Part shown: positions 17,132 through 24,994 of the stretch, piece by piece
Position numbering within the stretch: the first letter of the stretch is position 1
Layout: each line of letters opens with the position of its first letter
NCBI GenBank assembly: GCA_038063775.1
Contig: JBBTUK010000020.1
Coordinates: 1 to 55,972, forward strand
Direction: 5' to 3'
DNA: 55,972 nucleotides
Source: UM-FILTER-42-9 sp038063775
Lineage (GTDB): Bacteria; Patescibacteriota; Minisyncoccia; Moranbacterales; UBA2206
Made by a program: the position numbers and the translations under genes
The notes under the pieces: generated by a model
The model's database searches: none
What the model saw: the letters and a program-made list of their open reading frames with translations, nothing else
Told to the model about the DNA's origin: nothing

Positions 17132-18287
17132 ATGTGTTATGAAAAATTATTTGATTATCCATTTTTCCAAAAATAACATCCCTGTAGACCGCTTCGGTTT
17201 TTTCAGCGATTTTTCCCCAGCGATAATCCTTTTCAACCACTTCTCTGGCTTTCGCCCCGGTCTCCTTGACAATCTGCGGGCTGTTAATGAGCCGCAATAA
17301 CTTTTCCTCCAGGTCTTTCGCGTTGCTTTTCAAAAAATAAAATCCATTGTTTCCCAACTGCTCCATATTTTCCGTGATATCGCTGGCCAAAACCGCTTTG
17401 CCACAAGCCATAGCCTCCAGCAGTGTCGCGGAAAAACCGGATGAATCAGACGGGTGGACCAGCAGATAGGTGTGGGAAAAAAGTTGTTTCAGGACTTCGC
17501 CGCTTTGGAACCCGGTAAAAATAATATTTTTATTGCCAACGGCCAGCAGATGCAAATGATTTATGTAATCATCGGCATAAAATCCGCCTCCGACGATGAC
17601 CAATTTTTTTCCGTTTATTTTCTTTTTTTCTTCCAGCTTATTGTAGGCGGAGATCAAATATTGAATGCCACTAAATTTGTTAAGCTGGCTGACAGCCAGA
17701 AAATAATCTTTTTTGTGGAGACCCCAATCTTCCAGCAAATAATCTTCGCTGGTGGGTGAAATGCTGACACCGGCCGAAATCACTTTGGTCTTTTGGTTGA
17801 ATTTTTCTTTGATAAATTTTTCCAAAACCCGGGAAACCACTATGATCTTGTCAGTTATTTTACAGGCAGCGCGGGCGCTTGACCGCAGAAACACTCTAGC
17901 CAGAAATCCGGCTTTCGGCTGAAAATAATCCTGCCAATGAAAAGTGAAAATCAAAGCGGTACGGGGTTTAAAAATTTTTATCAAAAAACTTAAAATTGCC
18001 GGACCCGGCGACTGATAGTTGATGACATCAAAATCCTGAAACAGGGCATGGAGCGTGGCGCAACAGTTGTATGAAATTGAGTTCAGCCATTGATTGGAAA
18101 CTCCCGGCAAATGAATCAGACTGATTTTTTTGTATTCCGCTATGTTTTTGCTAGCATTATTATTGCTGACATAGGCAAAAACTTTATGATTTATTTCCGC
18201 CAGTCCGGTGGCGAGACATTCTACGTATTTATCTACCCCGGATTCCGTGGCGGGTATTCCTTTTTGCCCGATAAAAGCTATTTTCAT
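17109..18287 (-). CDS. Glycosyltransferase family 4
   Basis: Protein of 392 residues. The N-terminus MKIAFIGQKGIPATESGVDKYVE is typical of GT4 enzymes such as those acting on rhamnan or capsule precursors. YFLAVSQLNKFSGIQYLI, LVIVGGG and LVHPSDSSGFSATLLEAMACGKAVLAS form the donor-binding half, with the E-x7-E motif as SGFSATLLEA. Its promoter region is interrupted by repeat element R1. It begins the operon that ends at the terminator near 16190. Confidence 0.9.
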   Translation of the reverse strand: MKIAFIGQKGIPATESGVDKYVECLATGLAEINHKVFAYVSNNNASKNIAEYKKISLIHLPGVSNQWLNSISYNCCATLHALFQDFDVINYQSPGPAILSFLIKIFKPRTALIFTFHWQDYFQPKAGFLARVFLRSSARAACKITDKIIVVSRVLEKFIKEKFNQKTKVISAGVSISPTSEDYLLEDWGLHKKDYFLAVSQLNKFSGIQYLISAYNKLEEKKKINGKKLVIVGGGFYADDYINHLHLLAVGNKNIIFTGFQSGEVLKQLFSHTYLLVHPSDSSGFSATLLEAMACGKAVLASDITENMEQLGNNGFYFLKSNAKDLEEKLLRLINSPQIVKETGAKAREVVEKDYRWGKIAEKTEAVYRDVIFGKMDNQIIFHNTYGKNAKI

Positions 18288-18327
18288 GCTTTTTGCTCCG
18301 CTTATTGACTGTCATTTTTAACTGTTC

Positions 18328-18356
18328 AGCTTAGCACTTACCGTTTAGGTTGTCAA
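18328..18356 (-). promoter_or_regulatory. Probable promoter joined to element R1
   Basis: On the minus strand a perfect TTGACA (18356-18351) is followed, after 17 bases, by TAAGCT (18333-18328), a weak -10. The TTGA of the -35 box is one of the two TCAA (minus-strand TTGA) copies flanking element R1. If real, it would serve the glycosyltransferase gene starting at 18287. Confidence 0.5.
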
Positions 18357-18427
18357 CCCCGTAGTAGATTTTCGACTTTGTGCTTCTAGTCCCGCCTTGG
18401 CGGGACAGTCGAAAATTCACTACGGGG
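18357..18427. repeat. Element R1 of the CCCCGTAGTAG inverted-repeat family
   Basis: Left arm CCCCGTAGTAGATTTTCGACT (18357-18377), right arm AGTCGAAAATTCACTACGGGG (18407-18427). The only mismatch is the family's AG/GA pair. An inner perfect hairpin GTCCCGCC-TT-GGCGGGAC occupies 18389-18406. TCAA flanks both sides (18353-18356 and 18428-18431). No coding capacity. Confidence 0.85.
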
Positions 18428-18464
18428 TCAATCCAACCACAGATTTTTGGCTTTTTGGGTAAAC

Positions 18465-18564
18465 NNNNNNNNNNNNNNNNNNNNNNNNNNNNNNNNNNNN
18501 NNNNNNNNNNNNNNNNNNNNNNNNNNNNNNNNNNNNNNNNNNNNNNNNNNNNNNNNNNNNNNNN
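18465..18564. other. Scaffold gap (100 N)
   Basis: A run of 100 N. The same octamer, GGGTAAAC, stands on both sides, so the true gap may be an unmerged overlap. It forms the left edge of the GC-richer block. Confidence 0.99.
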
Positions 18565-18834
18565 GGGTAAACGAAAAGAGGTGGGTATAGCGATACGACA
18601 CCTCTATGTTAACTGAAAAACGAATTATCGGCTTCAGTTTAGATCAATTTTAGGTACTACTTTTTTATGTACTATATGTTTTTCGTTCTCGCGTTCACAT
18701 TGGTAATGCGAAACGTATTTTGGCCTTCTGTCGAAGGACCGCTTTGTCGCCCGGCTATCGCAGGACAACGCCAGAACCTTCTATCGAAGGATTCTGATGC
18801 CAGCTGCTGTCGTAGCTGACATTAAAAATTGAGT
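18565..18834. other. Non-coding stretch with small hairpins
   Basis: No gene is visible in these 270 bases. AGAGGTG and CACCTCT enclose TATAGCGATA near 18580-18605. Further right, CCTTC-TGT-CGAAGG and CCTTC-TAT-CGAAGG are two near-identical small hairpins about 55 bases apart. Their relation to the operon that ends at 18873 is unclear. Confidence 0.5.
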
Positions 18835-18865
18835 GGGAGCCTGGGTGATGTTCGCCCAGGCTCCC
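18822..18865 (-). terminator. Rho-independent terminator of the GC-rich operon
   Basis: GGGAGCCTGGG (18835-18845) and CCCAGGCTCCC (18855-18865) form a perfect 11-base stem with a 9-base loop. On the minus strand the stem is followed by ACTCAATTTTTAAT. It lies 8 bases beyond the stop of the gene ending at 18873. Confidence 0.85.
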
Positions 18866-18872
18866 GATGACA

Positions 18873-19697
18873 TCAGGCCGCCTTTTTCGGAGCCTTGATC
18901 TCGCCTGCATCGATAAGGTACTCGATGAGAGCTTTCTGCAGCGAGTATTCAGGGGCATCGAACTTGCCCTCGTAGTACAGCCGCATGGTCTTGCGGAAGT
19001 TCCGACGCGCGACACCTTCGCGCAATTCGATATTCCGGATGAAACTTGCCGGGTCACCCGACGCCCCTCTTGGAACGTGGATTTCCTGAATATCTACCAG
19101 ACTAGCCGGTCGCCAGGTCACTGTGTGACCATCGATGTCAAAGTCCCAGGGACTCAGCACCGCATCGGCCGTTTTTTCCGGAATTTCGTCCACAGCTTCC
19201 TTGACAAAACCGATTCGGTGGGAAACATACCAGGCCGAACCGCCGATTGCCAGGAGTAGCAGCACGCCTATGGCTGCTACAAATCCAATGGTGCTATCCG
19301 CGGACTTGTTGACCGCCTCCTTGATCTTTCCAACTTCCTTACCGGTGTTATCGGTGAAAGTGGCAAATTTCCCGATGATTTGCTCGTCGTTCTTGTTCTT
19401 TTGGATGAGCTCCGTTTTGATATCCTCCACGGCCACTTTCGTCTTTTCGAGAACGCCATCCTTCCCCGCCAGCTTTTCATAAGCCTTAGCGGTTTTCGCG
19501 TCCTTCTCACGGAGGAGCTCGCGGTTGATTTCCTTGATCTCCTTCGCGGTCGGCGGCGGTAGCGGCGGAACCGGTTCGCTGCCGATGAAAACACCAACCA
19601 CCATTTCCTCTCCACTGGGCTTAACTGCCATCGCGTTTTGGGCGATGAACCCGAGAGAGAAAAGGGAGGCGAAGAATATTACGAATATCTTCTTCAT
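18873..19697 (-). CDS. Secreted or membrane protein of unknown function
   Basis: Protein of 274 residues from ATG 19697, which has GGGGG 6 bases upstream; a longer frame from 19799 would overlap the previous gene and lacks a signal peptide at its start. There is a cleavable-looking signal peptide (MKKIFVIFFASLFSLGF...NAMA), a Pro-rich stretch, a long charged helical region (about 50-130) and a membrane segment (about 134-155). A C-terminal domain contains DIDGHTVTWRPASLVDIQ. I recognise no family. It is the last gene of a three-gene operon. Confidence 0.75.
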   Translation of the reverse strand: MKKIFVIFFASLFSLGFIAQNAMAVKPSGEEMVVGVFIGSEPVPPLPPPTAKEIKEINRELLREKDAKTAKAYEKLAGKDGVLEKTKVAVEDIKTELIQKNKNDEQIIGKFATFTDNTGKEVGKIKEAVNKSADSTIGFVAAIGVLLLLAIGGSAWYVSHRIGFVKEAVDEIPEKTADAVLSPWDFDIDGHTVTWRPASLVDIQEIHVPRGASGDPASFIRNIELREGVARRNFRKTMRLYYEGKFDAPEYSLQKALIEYLIDAGEIKAPKKAA

Positions 19698-19708
19698 GTC
19701 TGCCCCCT

Positions 19709-20893
19709 TCACCTTGCGAATCCGGTTGGGATCCGCTCGAGAGATTTTTCTCTTGCGAATTTCATCGCCGCTTCGCGGCCGTAAAGCTCGCGGATACACC
19801 CCGCCCAGTTATAGTAAACCTGGGCGATGATGCCGTCTGCTTCGGCCTGATGCGACTTTATGTCATGGCCTTGCAGATAGTTCCGTTCAGCGATCTGATA
19901 ATGTTCTATCGCCTTGCGGAGGTTTTCCTTGTCGCCCACACATATAAACAAATCTACGTAGGCGTCGCCGAGAGCTCGGCGATATCCAAGGTTGTTGAAA
20001 CAAAACAATTTGCAGCTCTGGACTTTTTTCTCCAGCTCCGAAATTCGCTCGCGGATCTTGTCCGCGTCGCAGGGCTTCGGTTCCTCCGGCTTCGGTTTTT
20101 CAACCGCCGGCGAAGCAGGTTTCGAATCGTCTTTTTTTGGGAACCAGCTTTCGGCCGGCTCCGTCGGACCATCGTTGAGGCACAGAACCTCGAACTCGAC
20201 ATAATCTTCCACGCGAGTTCGGTTGGTGCCCAATTGTCCCCCAGCGGCAAAGGCCACGCCTTCATCGCCACCGCCTACGACTTTCGAGGCGGCTCCTCCG
20301 ATACCAACGGAATTCCCGACGGTCACCCCGTCTTTGAGAATCCTCGTCCGCATGGCAACTCGCCTGGATCCGGACTCTGCTTTACAGGTGGCTTCCGCCA
20401 TCCCGAGAAAAGCTTCCTCGGGCCAATTGGGATCGCCCAGAATGCGGGCGGTCGAAAGCACCTTGTCACCCGGATAGGCGATGGCCTTCGGCCAATAAGC
20501 CGTACAAGAAACATCGTCCGTGTTACCGGGGAGGCTTTCCCCTATTTTGGCTTTGTGGATCCTTGACTTCCAATTCCACGGCCAGAAGTTGGAGAGTTGA
20601 AATTTCATCCTCATGTTCTCCACTTCATTGACAGAAAGCTTTTTGTAGACCGGGGGGCAATACACATTCCACTTTCCCCCGTCGATCGGAAATCCGGAAA
20701 ACAGGAAGGATCCTGTGCCCGGAAATGCCGATAGAAACGGTCGCTGGCTGACGCTGGTGCTTTGGTCGCGAGCGTCAATGCTCGCTTCCGCGCCGGCATT
20801 TGAACTCGACGAGGTGTTATCACCTGCCATCGCCGAAATCGGGAGAAGCAAGATCAACGAGATGAATATTGTCAGTAAAACTTTTCGGTTCAT
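19709..20893 (-). CDS. Secreted protein of unknown function with TPR-like C-terminus
   Basis: Protein of 394 residues. A strong Shine-Dalgarno GGAGG stands 6 bases before ATG 20893, unlike most genes in this window. There is a signal peptide (residues 1-23, ending SAMAGD), a middle domain with six or more Cys, a Pro/Lys/Glu-rich linker and a helical C-terminus. In the last, KAIEHYQIAERNYLQG and YYNWAGCIRELYG look like tetratricopeptide helices. No family is recognised. The stop lies 11 bases before the next gene. Confidence 0.75.
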   Translation of the reverse strand: MNRKVLLTIFISLILLLPISAMAGDNTSSSSNAGAEASIDARDQSTSVSQRPFLSAFPGTGSFLFSGFPIDGGKWNVYCPPVYKKLSVNEVENMRMKFQLSNFWPWNWKSRIHKAKIGESLPGNTDDVSCTAYWPKAIAYPGDKVLSTARILGDPNWPEEAFLGMAEATCKAESGSRRVAMRTRILKDGVTVGNSVGIGGAASKVVGGGDEGVAFAAGGQLGTNRTRVEDYVEFEVLCLNDGPTEPAESWFPKKDDSKPASPAVEKPKPEEPKPCDADKIRERISELEKKVQSCKLFCFNNLGYRRALGDAYVDLFICVGDKENLRKAIEHYQIAERNYLQGHDIKSHQAEADGIIAQVYYNWAGCIRELYGREAAMKFAREKSLERIPTGFAR

Positions 20894-20923
20894 ATATCCT
20901 CCGTTTTTCGTTTTTTCGTACCT

Positions 20924-21286
20924 TTACCGCGAGGACGCCTTCGAAGACGAAGACGCTCCAGCCGTGACCTTGATCCCATCGGGCAACATCTTGATGTCAG
21001 CCTCGGTCGCGATTTTCAGCGACCCCTTGGCCGCGTTCGCACCTTGGGCGGCATAGTTACTATTGCCCTCGGCGTATGCGGCTCCGGATGTGTCGCCGTT
21101 GGTCATACTGATGCCGACGACGGACTGGCCAAAACCGTTGGCCGAAGGATCTCCGCCTTGCATATTCAGAACGCCGTTGGAAAATCCTGATGTTCCGGAA
21201 GATGCCTTCGTTTCATTGGGCGTTGATTTCAGATAGGAAAAACTTTCCCCGCCCGCCGTCGCGGACCCATCCGCGCCGGTAAAATA
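20924..21286 (-). CDS. Gly/Ala/Ser-rich protein fragment (5' end lost in gap)
   Basis: The frame is open from the stop at 20924 to the edge of the gap at 21286, giving at least 120 residues. An internal ATG at 21163 should not be taken as the start, because the frame upstream continues with the same composition (YFTGADGSATAGGESFSYLK). The sequence is rich in Gly, Ala, Ser and Asn, with no long hydrophobic segment, as in extracellular or fibre-like proteins. It is the first visible gene of the operon. Function unknown. Confidence 0.65.
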   Translation of the reverse strand, partial: YFTGADGSATAGGESFSYLKSTPNETKASSGTSGFSNGVLNMQGGDPSANGFGQSVVGISMTNGDTSGAAYAEGNSNYAAQGANAAKGSLKIATEADIKMLPDGIKVTAGASSSSKASSR

Positions 21287-21386
21287 NNNNNNNNNNNNNN
21301 NNNNNNNNNNNNNNNNNNNNNNNNNNNNNNNNNNNNNNNNNNNNNNNNNNNNNNNNNNNNNNNNNNNNNNNNNNNNNNNNNNNNNN
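21287..21386. other. Scaffold gap (100 N)
   Basis: A run of 100 N that cuts the Gly/Ala/Ser-rich gene. The sequence to its right is AT-rich and like the rest of the scaffold. The junction is therefore also a change in base composition. Confidence 0.99.
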
Positions 21387-21661
21387 ATTGAACCGACCGC
21401 CTTCGGTCCACGGAGAAAAAATGGTAAATCTATATCAATTTTTCAATTTTTAAAGAATCTATAAAATATTTTCACGGGACACGTCAATTTAGTTTATTGA
21501 CCAGTCCCAAATCAAATATTTTAACATCGATTTTTGCCTAAAATAAAGCCCGAATCAAAGAACCACTCATCTCCCTCCTTAAGACCAAAATGGCCGTATT
21601 TTGGCGAAATCCATCTTTTAAGGTTTCGCGTTATGGTATAACAATATGCATAAAAAGTCAA
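21387..21661. other. AT-rich non-coding stretch
   Basis: No convincing gene here or in the rest of the stretch up to 21826. A 68-codon frame at 21521-21727 (minus) runs into repeat element R2, lacks a ribosome-binding site and resembles nothing. A small GACCG-AAGG-CGGTC hairpin stands next to the gap. Confidence 0.55.
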
Positions 21662-21793
21662 CCCCGTAGTAGATTTTCGGCTTTTTAAAAATACTGAACT
21701 AGCATCTGCTGAATATTTAGTAAACAAAATATTTTTTGCCTTTGATGTTTTTTGGTCCCGCCTTAGCAGGACGGCCGAAAATTCACTACGGGG
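21662..21793. repeat. Element R2 of the CCCCGTAGTAG inverted-repeat family
   Basis: Left arm CCCCGTAGTAGATTTTCGGC (21662-21681), right arm GCCGAAAATTCACTACGGGG (21774-21793), again with the AG/GA asymmetry. TCAA stands on both sides (21658-21661 and 21794-21797). The inner hairpin GTCCCGCC-TTA-GCAGGAC resembles that of R1, but about 60 further bases separate it from the left arm. On the minus strand the distal TTGACT could be a -35 box. Confidence 0.85.
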
Positions 21794-21826
21794 TCAAACC
21801 AAAACTTTCCTAAAATTCGTGTTTTT

Positions 21827-22900
21827 TTACCCCTTTGCCCGGATGATTATACGGCTGATGTCGGTCCCGATCGGCCAGCAGGTGCTAAGCGTCAAGACGT
21901 TATCCGTCTCAAAATTTTCAAAAACCCAATCATCATCCGGACTGGTAATCCTTTTTTCGTCAATTTTATATTTATAATCAAAAACTTTTCCATTTTGCTG
22001 AGTCATGCGGACAACGACCGCGTCGCCAGTTTCAAGTTTATTGAGATTTTTAAAAACGGAATTGTAGCTTCCTTTCGCCCAGGCATAATTGCTGCTGTGT
22101 CCGGAAATTATCGCATTTCCAGTTTGCCCCGGCACGCCGGATTTCGGATAATGGACCACGCCGCTTTCCAAATCTTTTTGAAGGCTCGCTTCATCATCTG
22201 ATTGCGACCAGACCATCGGCACTGCCAAGCTAAGCTTGTCCGAAAGAATAATTACTTTTGGTTTCGCGTCCCCCGGCGCGTCCGGATCATATCCGTTCTT
22301 GATTTCCTGAAGATCGCCGTAGCCGTCGCCGTCCGTATCAGGATTTTTGGGATCTGTACCGTATTTGTATTCATCAATATTTTTCAAACCGTCATTGTCC
22401 GGATCTTTGTTGGCATCAGGAATATTTACCTGAAGTCCGTTTTCCAGTTCCCACTTGTCAGGCATTCCGTCCTGATCATTATCCAATTCTCCTTTACCCA
22501 GCGGATTAGTGCCCGCTTTTATTTCTGCGCCATCTTTGGTTCCGTCGCCATCGGTATCGGCCGCGAAAGGATTGGTCCCGTAACGGGCTTCTTTTATGAG
22601 AGACAAGCCGTCACCATCGGAGTCGTCGTTAATGCTCATTTTATCGTTCAAAACTATGCTGTATTTTTGCAGCCACTCTTTGGAAAATTCAACTTTGCGC
22701 ACCGAATCAGCCCGCCAATATGAGCTAAGTGTATATTTCAGGCTTTCAAAATCTGTGTTTATCAAAGTGAAGCCAGAAAAAAATATGGCTAAAAGCGTAA
22801 CTGCAGTTTTCAGCCAATTTTTCCAATTGGAAAACCGCCTCTTGGTCATAAGAGAAAGCTGATCTGAATTATTTGCAAATGTTATTTTCACTTGAGACAT
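21827..22900 (-). CDS. Membrane-anchored sortase with calcium-binding-type repeats
   Basis: Protein of 357 residues: a cytoplasmic start, a membrane segment near 31-48, and about four DxDxDG-type repeats at 91-210 (NDDSDGDGLS, DTDGDGTKD, NDQDGMPDK, DTDGDGYGD) like thrombospondin type 3/dockerin calcium sites. The C-terminal sortase domain has His268 (ISGHSS), Cys341 (LSTCWPIGT) and Arg354 (IIIRAKG), the complete catalytic set. TLSTCxPxGT fits class D/E-type sortases. It would anchor LPXTG proteins to the cell surface, and a candidate substrate gene lies just upstream at 23087. The repeats may place the enzyme or make it calcium-dependent. Confidence 0.9.
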   Translation of the reverse strand: MSQVKITFANNSDQLSLMTKRRFSNWKNWLKTAVTLLAIFFSGFTLINTDFESLKYTLSSYWRADSVRKVEFSKEWLQKYSIVLNDKMSINDDSDGDGLSLIKEARYGTNPFAADTDGDGTKDGAEIKAGTNPLGKGELDNDQDGMPDKWELENGLQVNIPDANKDPDNDGLKNIDEYKYGTDPKNPDTDGDGYGDLQEIKNGYDPDAPGDAKPKVIILSDKLSLAVPMVWSQSDDEASLQKDLESGVVHYPKSGVPGQTGNAIISGHSSNYAWAKGSYNSVFKNLNKLETGDAVVVRMTQQNGKVFDYKYKIDEKRITSPDDDWVFENFETDNVLTLSTCWPIGTDISRIIIRAKG

Positions 22901-22957
22901 ATGATATTTTTTCTTCTATTTCGCCCTCTTGGCGTCAAGCACAAAAAAGCGAAAGAG

Positions 22958-22984
22958 AAGAGAGTACGTCCTAGGTACTCTCTT
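22958..22984. repeat. Perfect hairpin at the edge of a gap
   Basis: AAGAGAGTAC and GTACTCTCTT form a 10-base stem around GTCCTAG. The sequence stops right after the stem, so the hairpin may have broken the assembly. It could be part of a terminator for the LPXTG gene, but any T-run would be on the wrong side to see. Confidence 0.6.
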
Positions 22985-23084
22985 NNNNNNNNNNNNNNNN
23001 NNNNNNNNNNNNNNNNNNNNNNNNNNNNNNNNNNNNNNNNNNNNNNNNNNNNNNNNNNNNNNNNNNNNNNNNNNNNNNNNNNNN
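22985..23084. other. Scaffold gap (100 N)
   Basis: A run of 100 N between the sortase gene and the gene for its likely substrate. The two genes need not be as close as they appear. Confidence 0.99.
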
Positions 23085-23086
23085 GT

Positions 23087-23569
23087 TTACTTTTTCAGCT
23101 TGCGATAAGTGCCATAGGTCCCGACTGTGCCGAGAGCCACAGCGATCAATCCCGCCAAAGGAAGACCGGTTTTCGGAAGGGTCTTCTTTTCGACAGACGG
23201 CTTTTTCCTGTCTTTGTAAACTATTTTCTTTTTATAAATTATTTCTTTTTCTTTTACAATTTTTTCCACCGGGACTTCAACGATTTTTTCAACCGTCACC
23301 AGTTTTTCAACCGGCACTTCCTTGATAACGATTTTTTCAACCGGCACTTCCTTGATGATGATTTTTTCTACCGGCTTTTTCTCAGAGCACGAGACACTGC
23401 CAGCCTCATCGCTACATGTCCAGGTCCATTTGGACGAACTCTCTGATTTATTACCGCTTGTTCCGGCAGAACAGCTATAATGCGTTTCAGCGCAAGACCA
23501 GGCTTTCGCTTGTGAACCGAAGCCGGCGATTCCGAAAAGAACCACGGCTACGATTATTAACTTTTTCAT
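23087..23569 (-). CDS. LPXTG surface protein, probable sortase substrate
   Basis: Protein of 160 residues from ATG 23569 (MKKLIIVAVVLFG); an ATG 12 bases upstream adds four residues. It has a signal peptide ending near SQAKA, a Cys/Ser/Trp-rich domain of about 45 residues, then six or more repeats of the type PVEKI-(I/V)-(I/K)-KEV forming a rod-like stalk. The cell-wall sorting signal is LPKTG, a hydrophobic stretch and the basic tail YRKLKK. This is the full set of features for sortase anchoring. The ligand of the N-terminal domain is unknown. Confidence 0.88.
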   Translation of the reverse strand: MKKLIIVAVVLFGIAGFGSQAKAWSCAETHYSCSAGTSGNKSESSSKWTWTCSDEAGSVSCSEKKPVEKIIIKEVPVEKIVIKEVPVEKLVTVEKIVEVPVEKIVKEKEIIYKKKIVYKDRKKPSVEKKTLPKTGLPLAGLIAVALGTVGTYGTYRKLKK

Positions 23570-23720
23570 ATATTTTTCCATTAAAATTAATGTTTTCGGC
23601 TTAATATTTTTTGGGTAATCGACCCTTACCTTGAAAACTTGAAATCATAGCAGATTTTAATTAATTTGTCAAGAGAAGCATTAAAAAAAGCCGGATATTG
23701 CCTTGTTTAGGCTATTTTTA

Positions 23721-23753
23721 AAAAACAAAAAACCGGCCGCCATGGTCGGTTTT
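23721..23753 (-). terminator. Rho-independent terminator after the HtrA-like gene
   Basis: On the minus strand AACCGACC-ATGGC-GGCCGGTT forms an 8-base stem with one A-C mismatch, followed by TTTTGTTTTTT. It ends the operon that contains the HtrA-like, membrane, ClpB and HtrA genes, about 27 bases after the stop at 23779. Confidence 0.8.
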
Positions 23754-23778
23754 AGCTATATGGTCTAAGTATTACTAT

Positions 23779-24939
23779 TTATAGGGCGGCTTTTAATTTA
23801 ATTTCCTGTCCGGCACGCAAAACCGTTAGTTCAATTTCATCTCCCTTTTTGTACTGATAGAGCATATCCGGCAAAGTATTTTCTAAATTAATTTCCTGTC
23901 CATTAACCGCCATTATGATGTCGTTTATCATGAGTCCCGCTTTTTGTCCGGCTGATCCCGCGATTATTGCCAAGCCCTGCTGGCCGGAGGGAGAAAAAAT
24001 CAGCGCTCCTTTGTCCGCCGGCAAATTATTATTTAGAGAGTAGGTTTTTGTGATTGGAATGTAATAAACTCCGAGCATCGGAGTTTTGTCCAACTCTTTT
24101 TTGATCGCCCGATCAATCACCTTTTTCACTTTGTTGGATGGTATTTCAAAAAATTCGCTGGCGCCGTTTTTTTGTATCTCGCCGACGATCCCGACCACTT
24201 GCCCAGTGTAATCAACGATCGGGCCGCCGACATAATCTTTTTCGGAGTTGAAATCTGTTTGAAAAACTCCCTCTAGCTTGTCCGAATACGAAAGCGCGGC
24301 GCCGGCCAAATTGTAAGTTGGATCGAAACTGCTCAAAAGGCCGGCGGCATAGCGCTCGGAATAGGCGCTGAGATTGTTTCCAATCGCGATTACTTTTTCG
24401 CCCGGTTTTGAATCATCCGAATTGCCAAGCGGGGCGACCGGTAAGTTACTGGCATCTATTTTCAAAAATATCAAATTGCTGTAAGAATCTTTTCCAAGGA
24501 GCGTTGCATCTCGGCTGGTGCCGTCCGCCGTCATAACCTTATATTTGGAATTTTCCGGGTTGATGGCCGCCAGGGCGGTCATAATCAGGCCATCACTGGT
24601 AACAATCACACCTGTGCCGTTTTTCGGTTCGCTGGCGACCGGACTTTTTTTGGCGCCGGATTTCAAGGCGGGATCGGGATATGACGCGATATTCACGACG
24701 GCCGAGGAAACCTGGTTGGATATTTTGCTGATGGATGTTTCCTCTTTAACGAATACTTGTTCGGTTTTGTTTATCACCGTCACATCTTCCGTAAAATTTT
24801 TGAAAAAAGCATACTTGGAAAAAAACTTAGTGGAGCTAAGACGGGGAAACACATAATGATCAGCGACAATTCCGCCAAGTCCGCCGAAGACTATCACGGC
24901 TAAAAAAAATATTATATTTTTGGAAAGTTTTTTAAACAT
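23779..24939 (-). CDS. HtrA-like protein with all three catalytic residues replaced
   Basis: Protein of 386 residues with one membrane segment (about 9-28), a trypsin-like domain (about 68-260) and a PDZ domain (about 285-385). It aligns well with the active HtrA at 28436, but each catalytic site is changed. His of TNRHVV is Ala124 (TALAAI), Asp of NDIAVIKID is Asn155 (SNLIFLKID), and Ser of GNSGGP is Val237 (DYVGGP). The fold-forming residues around them are kept, as is the PDZ core. It is therefore probably a non-proteolytic binding or chaperone-like protein on the outer face of the membrane. Damage by mutation is unlikely, as the frame is intact. Confidence 0.88.
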   Translation of the reverse strand: MFKKLSKNIIFFLAVIVFGGLGGIVADHYVFPRLSSTKFFSKYAFFKNFTEDVTVINKTEQVFVKEETSISKISNQVSSAVVNIASYPDPALKSGAKKSPVASEPKNGTGVIVTSDGLIMTALAAINPENSKYKVMTADGTSRDATLLGKDSYSNLIFLKIDASNLPVAPLGNSDDSKPGEKVIAIGNNLSAYSERYAAGLLSSFDPTYNLAGAALSYSDKLEGVFQTDFNSEKDYVGGPIVDYTGQVVGIVGEIQKNGASEFFEIPSNKVKKVIDRAIKKELDKTPMLGVYYIPITKTYSLNNNLPADKGALIFSPSGQQGLAIIAGSAGQKAGLMINDIIMAVNGQEINLENTLPDMLYQYKKGDEIELTVLRAGQEIKLKAAL

Positions 24940-24960
24940 ATATTTTAACGTTGAACTTTT

Positions 24961-24989
24961 TCCGCCCCAGGCGGACCAGCCTTGGCTGG
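24961..24989. repeat. Two adjacent perfect hairpins
   Basis: TCCGCC-CCA-GGCGGA (24961-24975) is followed at once by CCAGCC-TT-GGCTGG (24976-24989). They occupy the 55 bases between the membrane protein gene and the HtrA-like gene. Neither is followed by a clear T-run. They may act in mRNA processing or be small repeat elements. Confidence 0.6.
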
Positions 24990-24994
24990 AACTT

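Noticed and set aside
18735..18800. The two CCTTC...GAAGG hairpins as part of an RNA gene
   Set aside because: They have no promoter or larger fold around them that I can see; only noted as hairpins.
20924..21163. A 79-codon gene starting at ATG 21163
   Set aside because: The same frame stays open with the same composition up to the gap at 21286, so 21163 is an internal Met.
21521..21727. 68-codon frame on the minus strand
   Set aside because: It overlaps repeat element R2, has no ribosome-binding site and no recognisable features.
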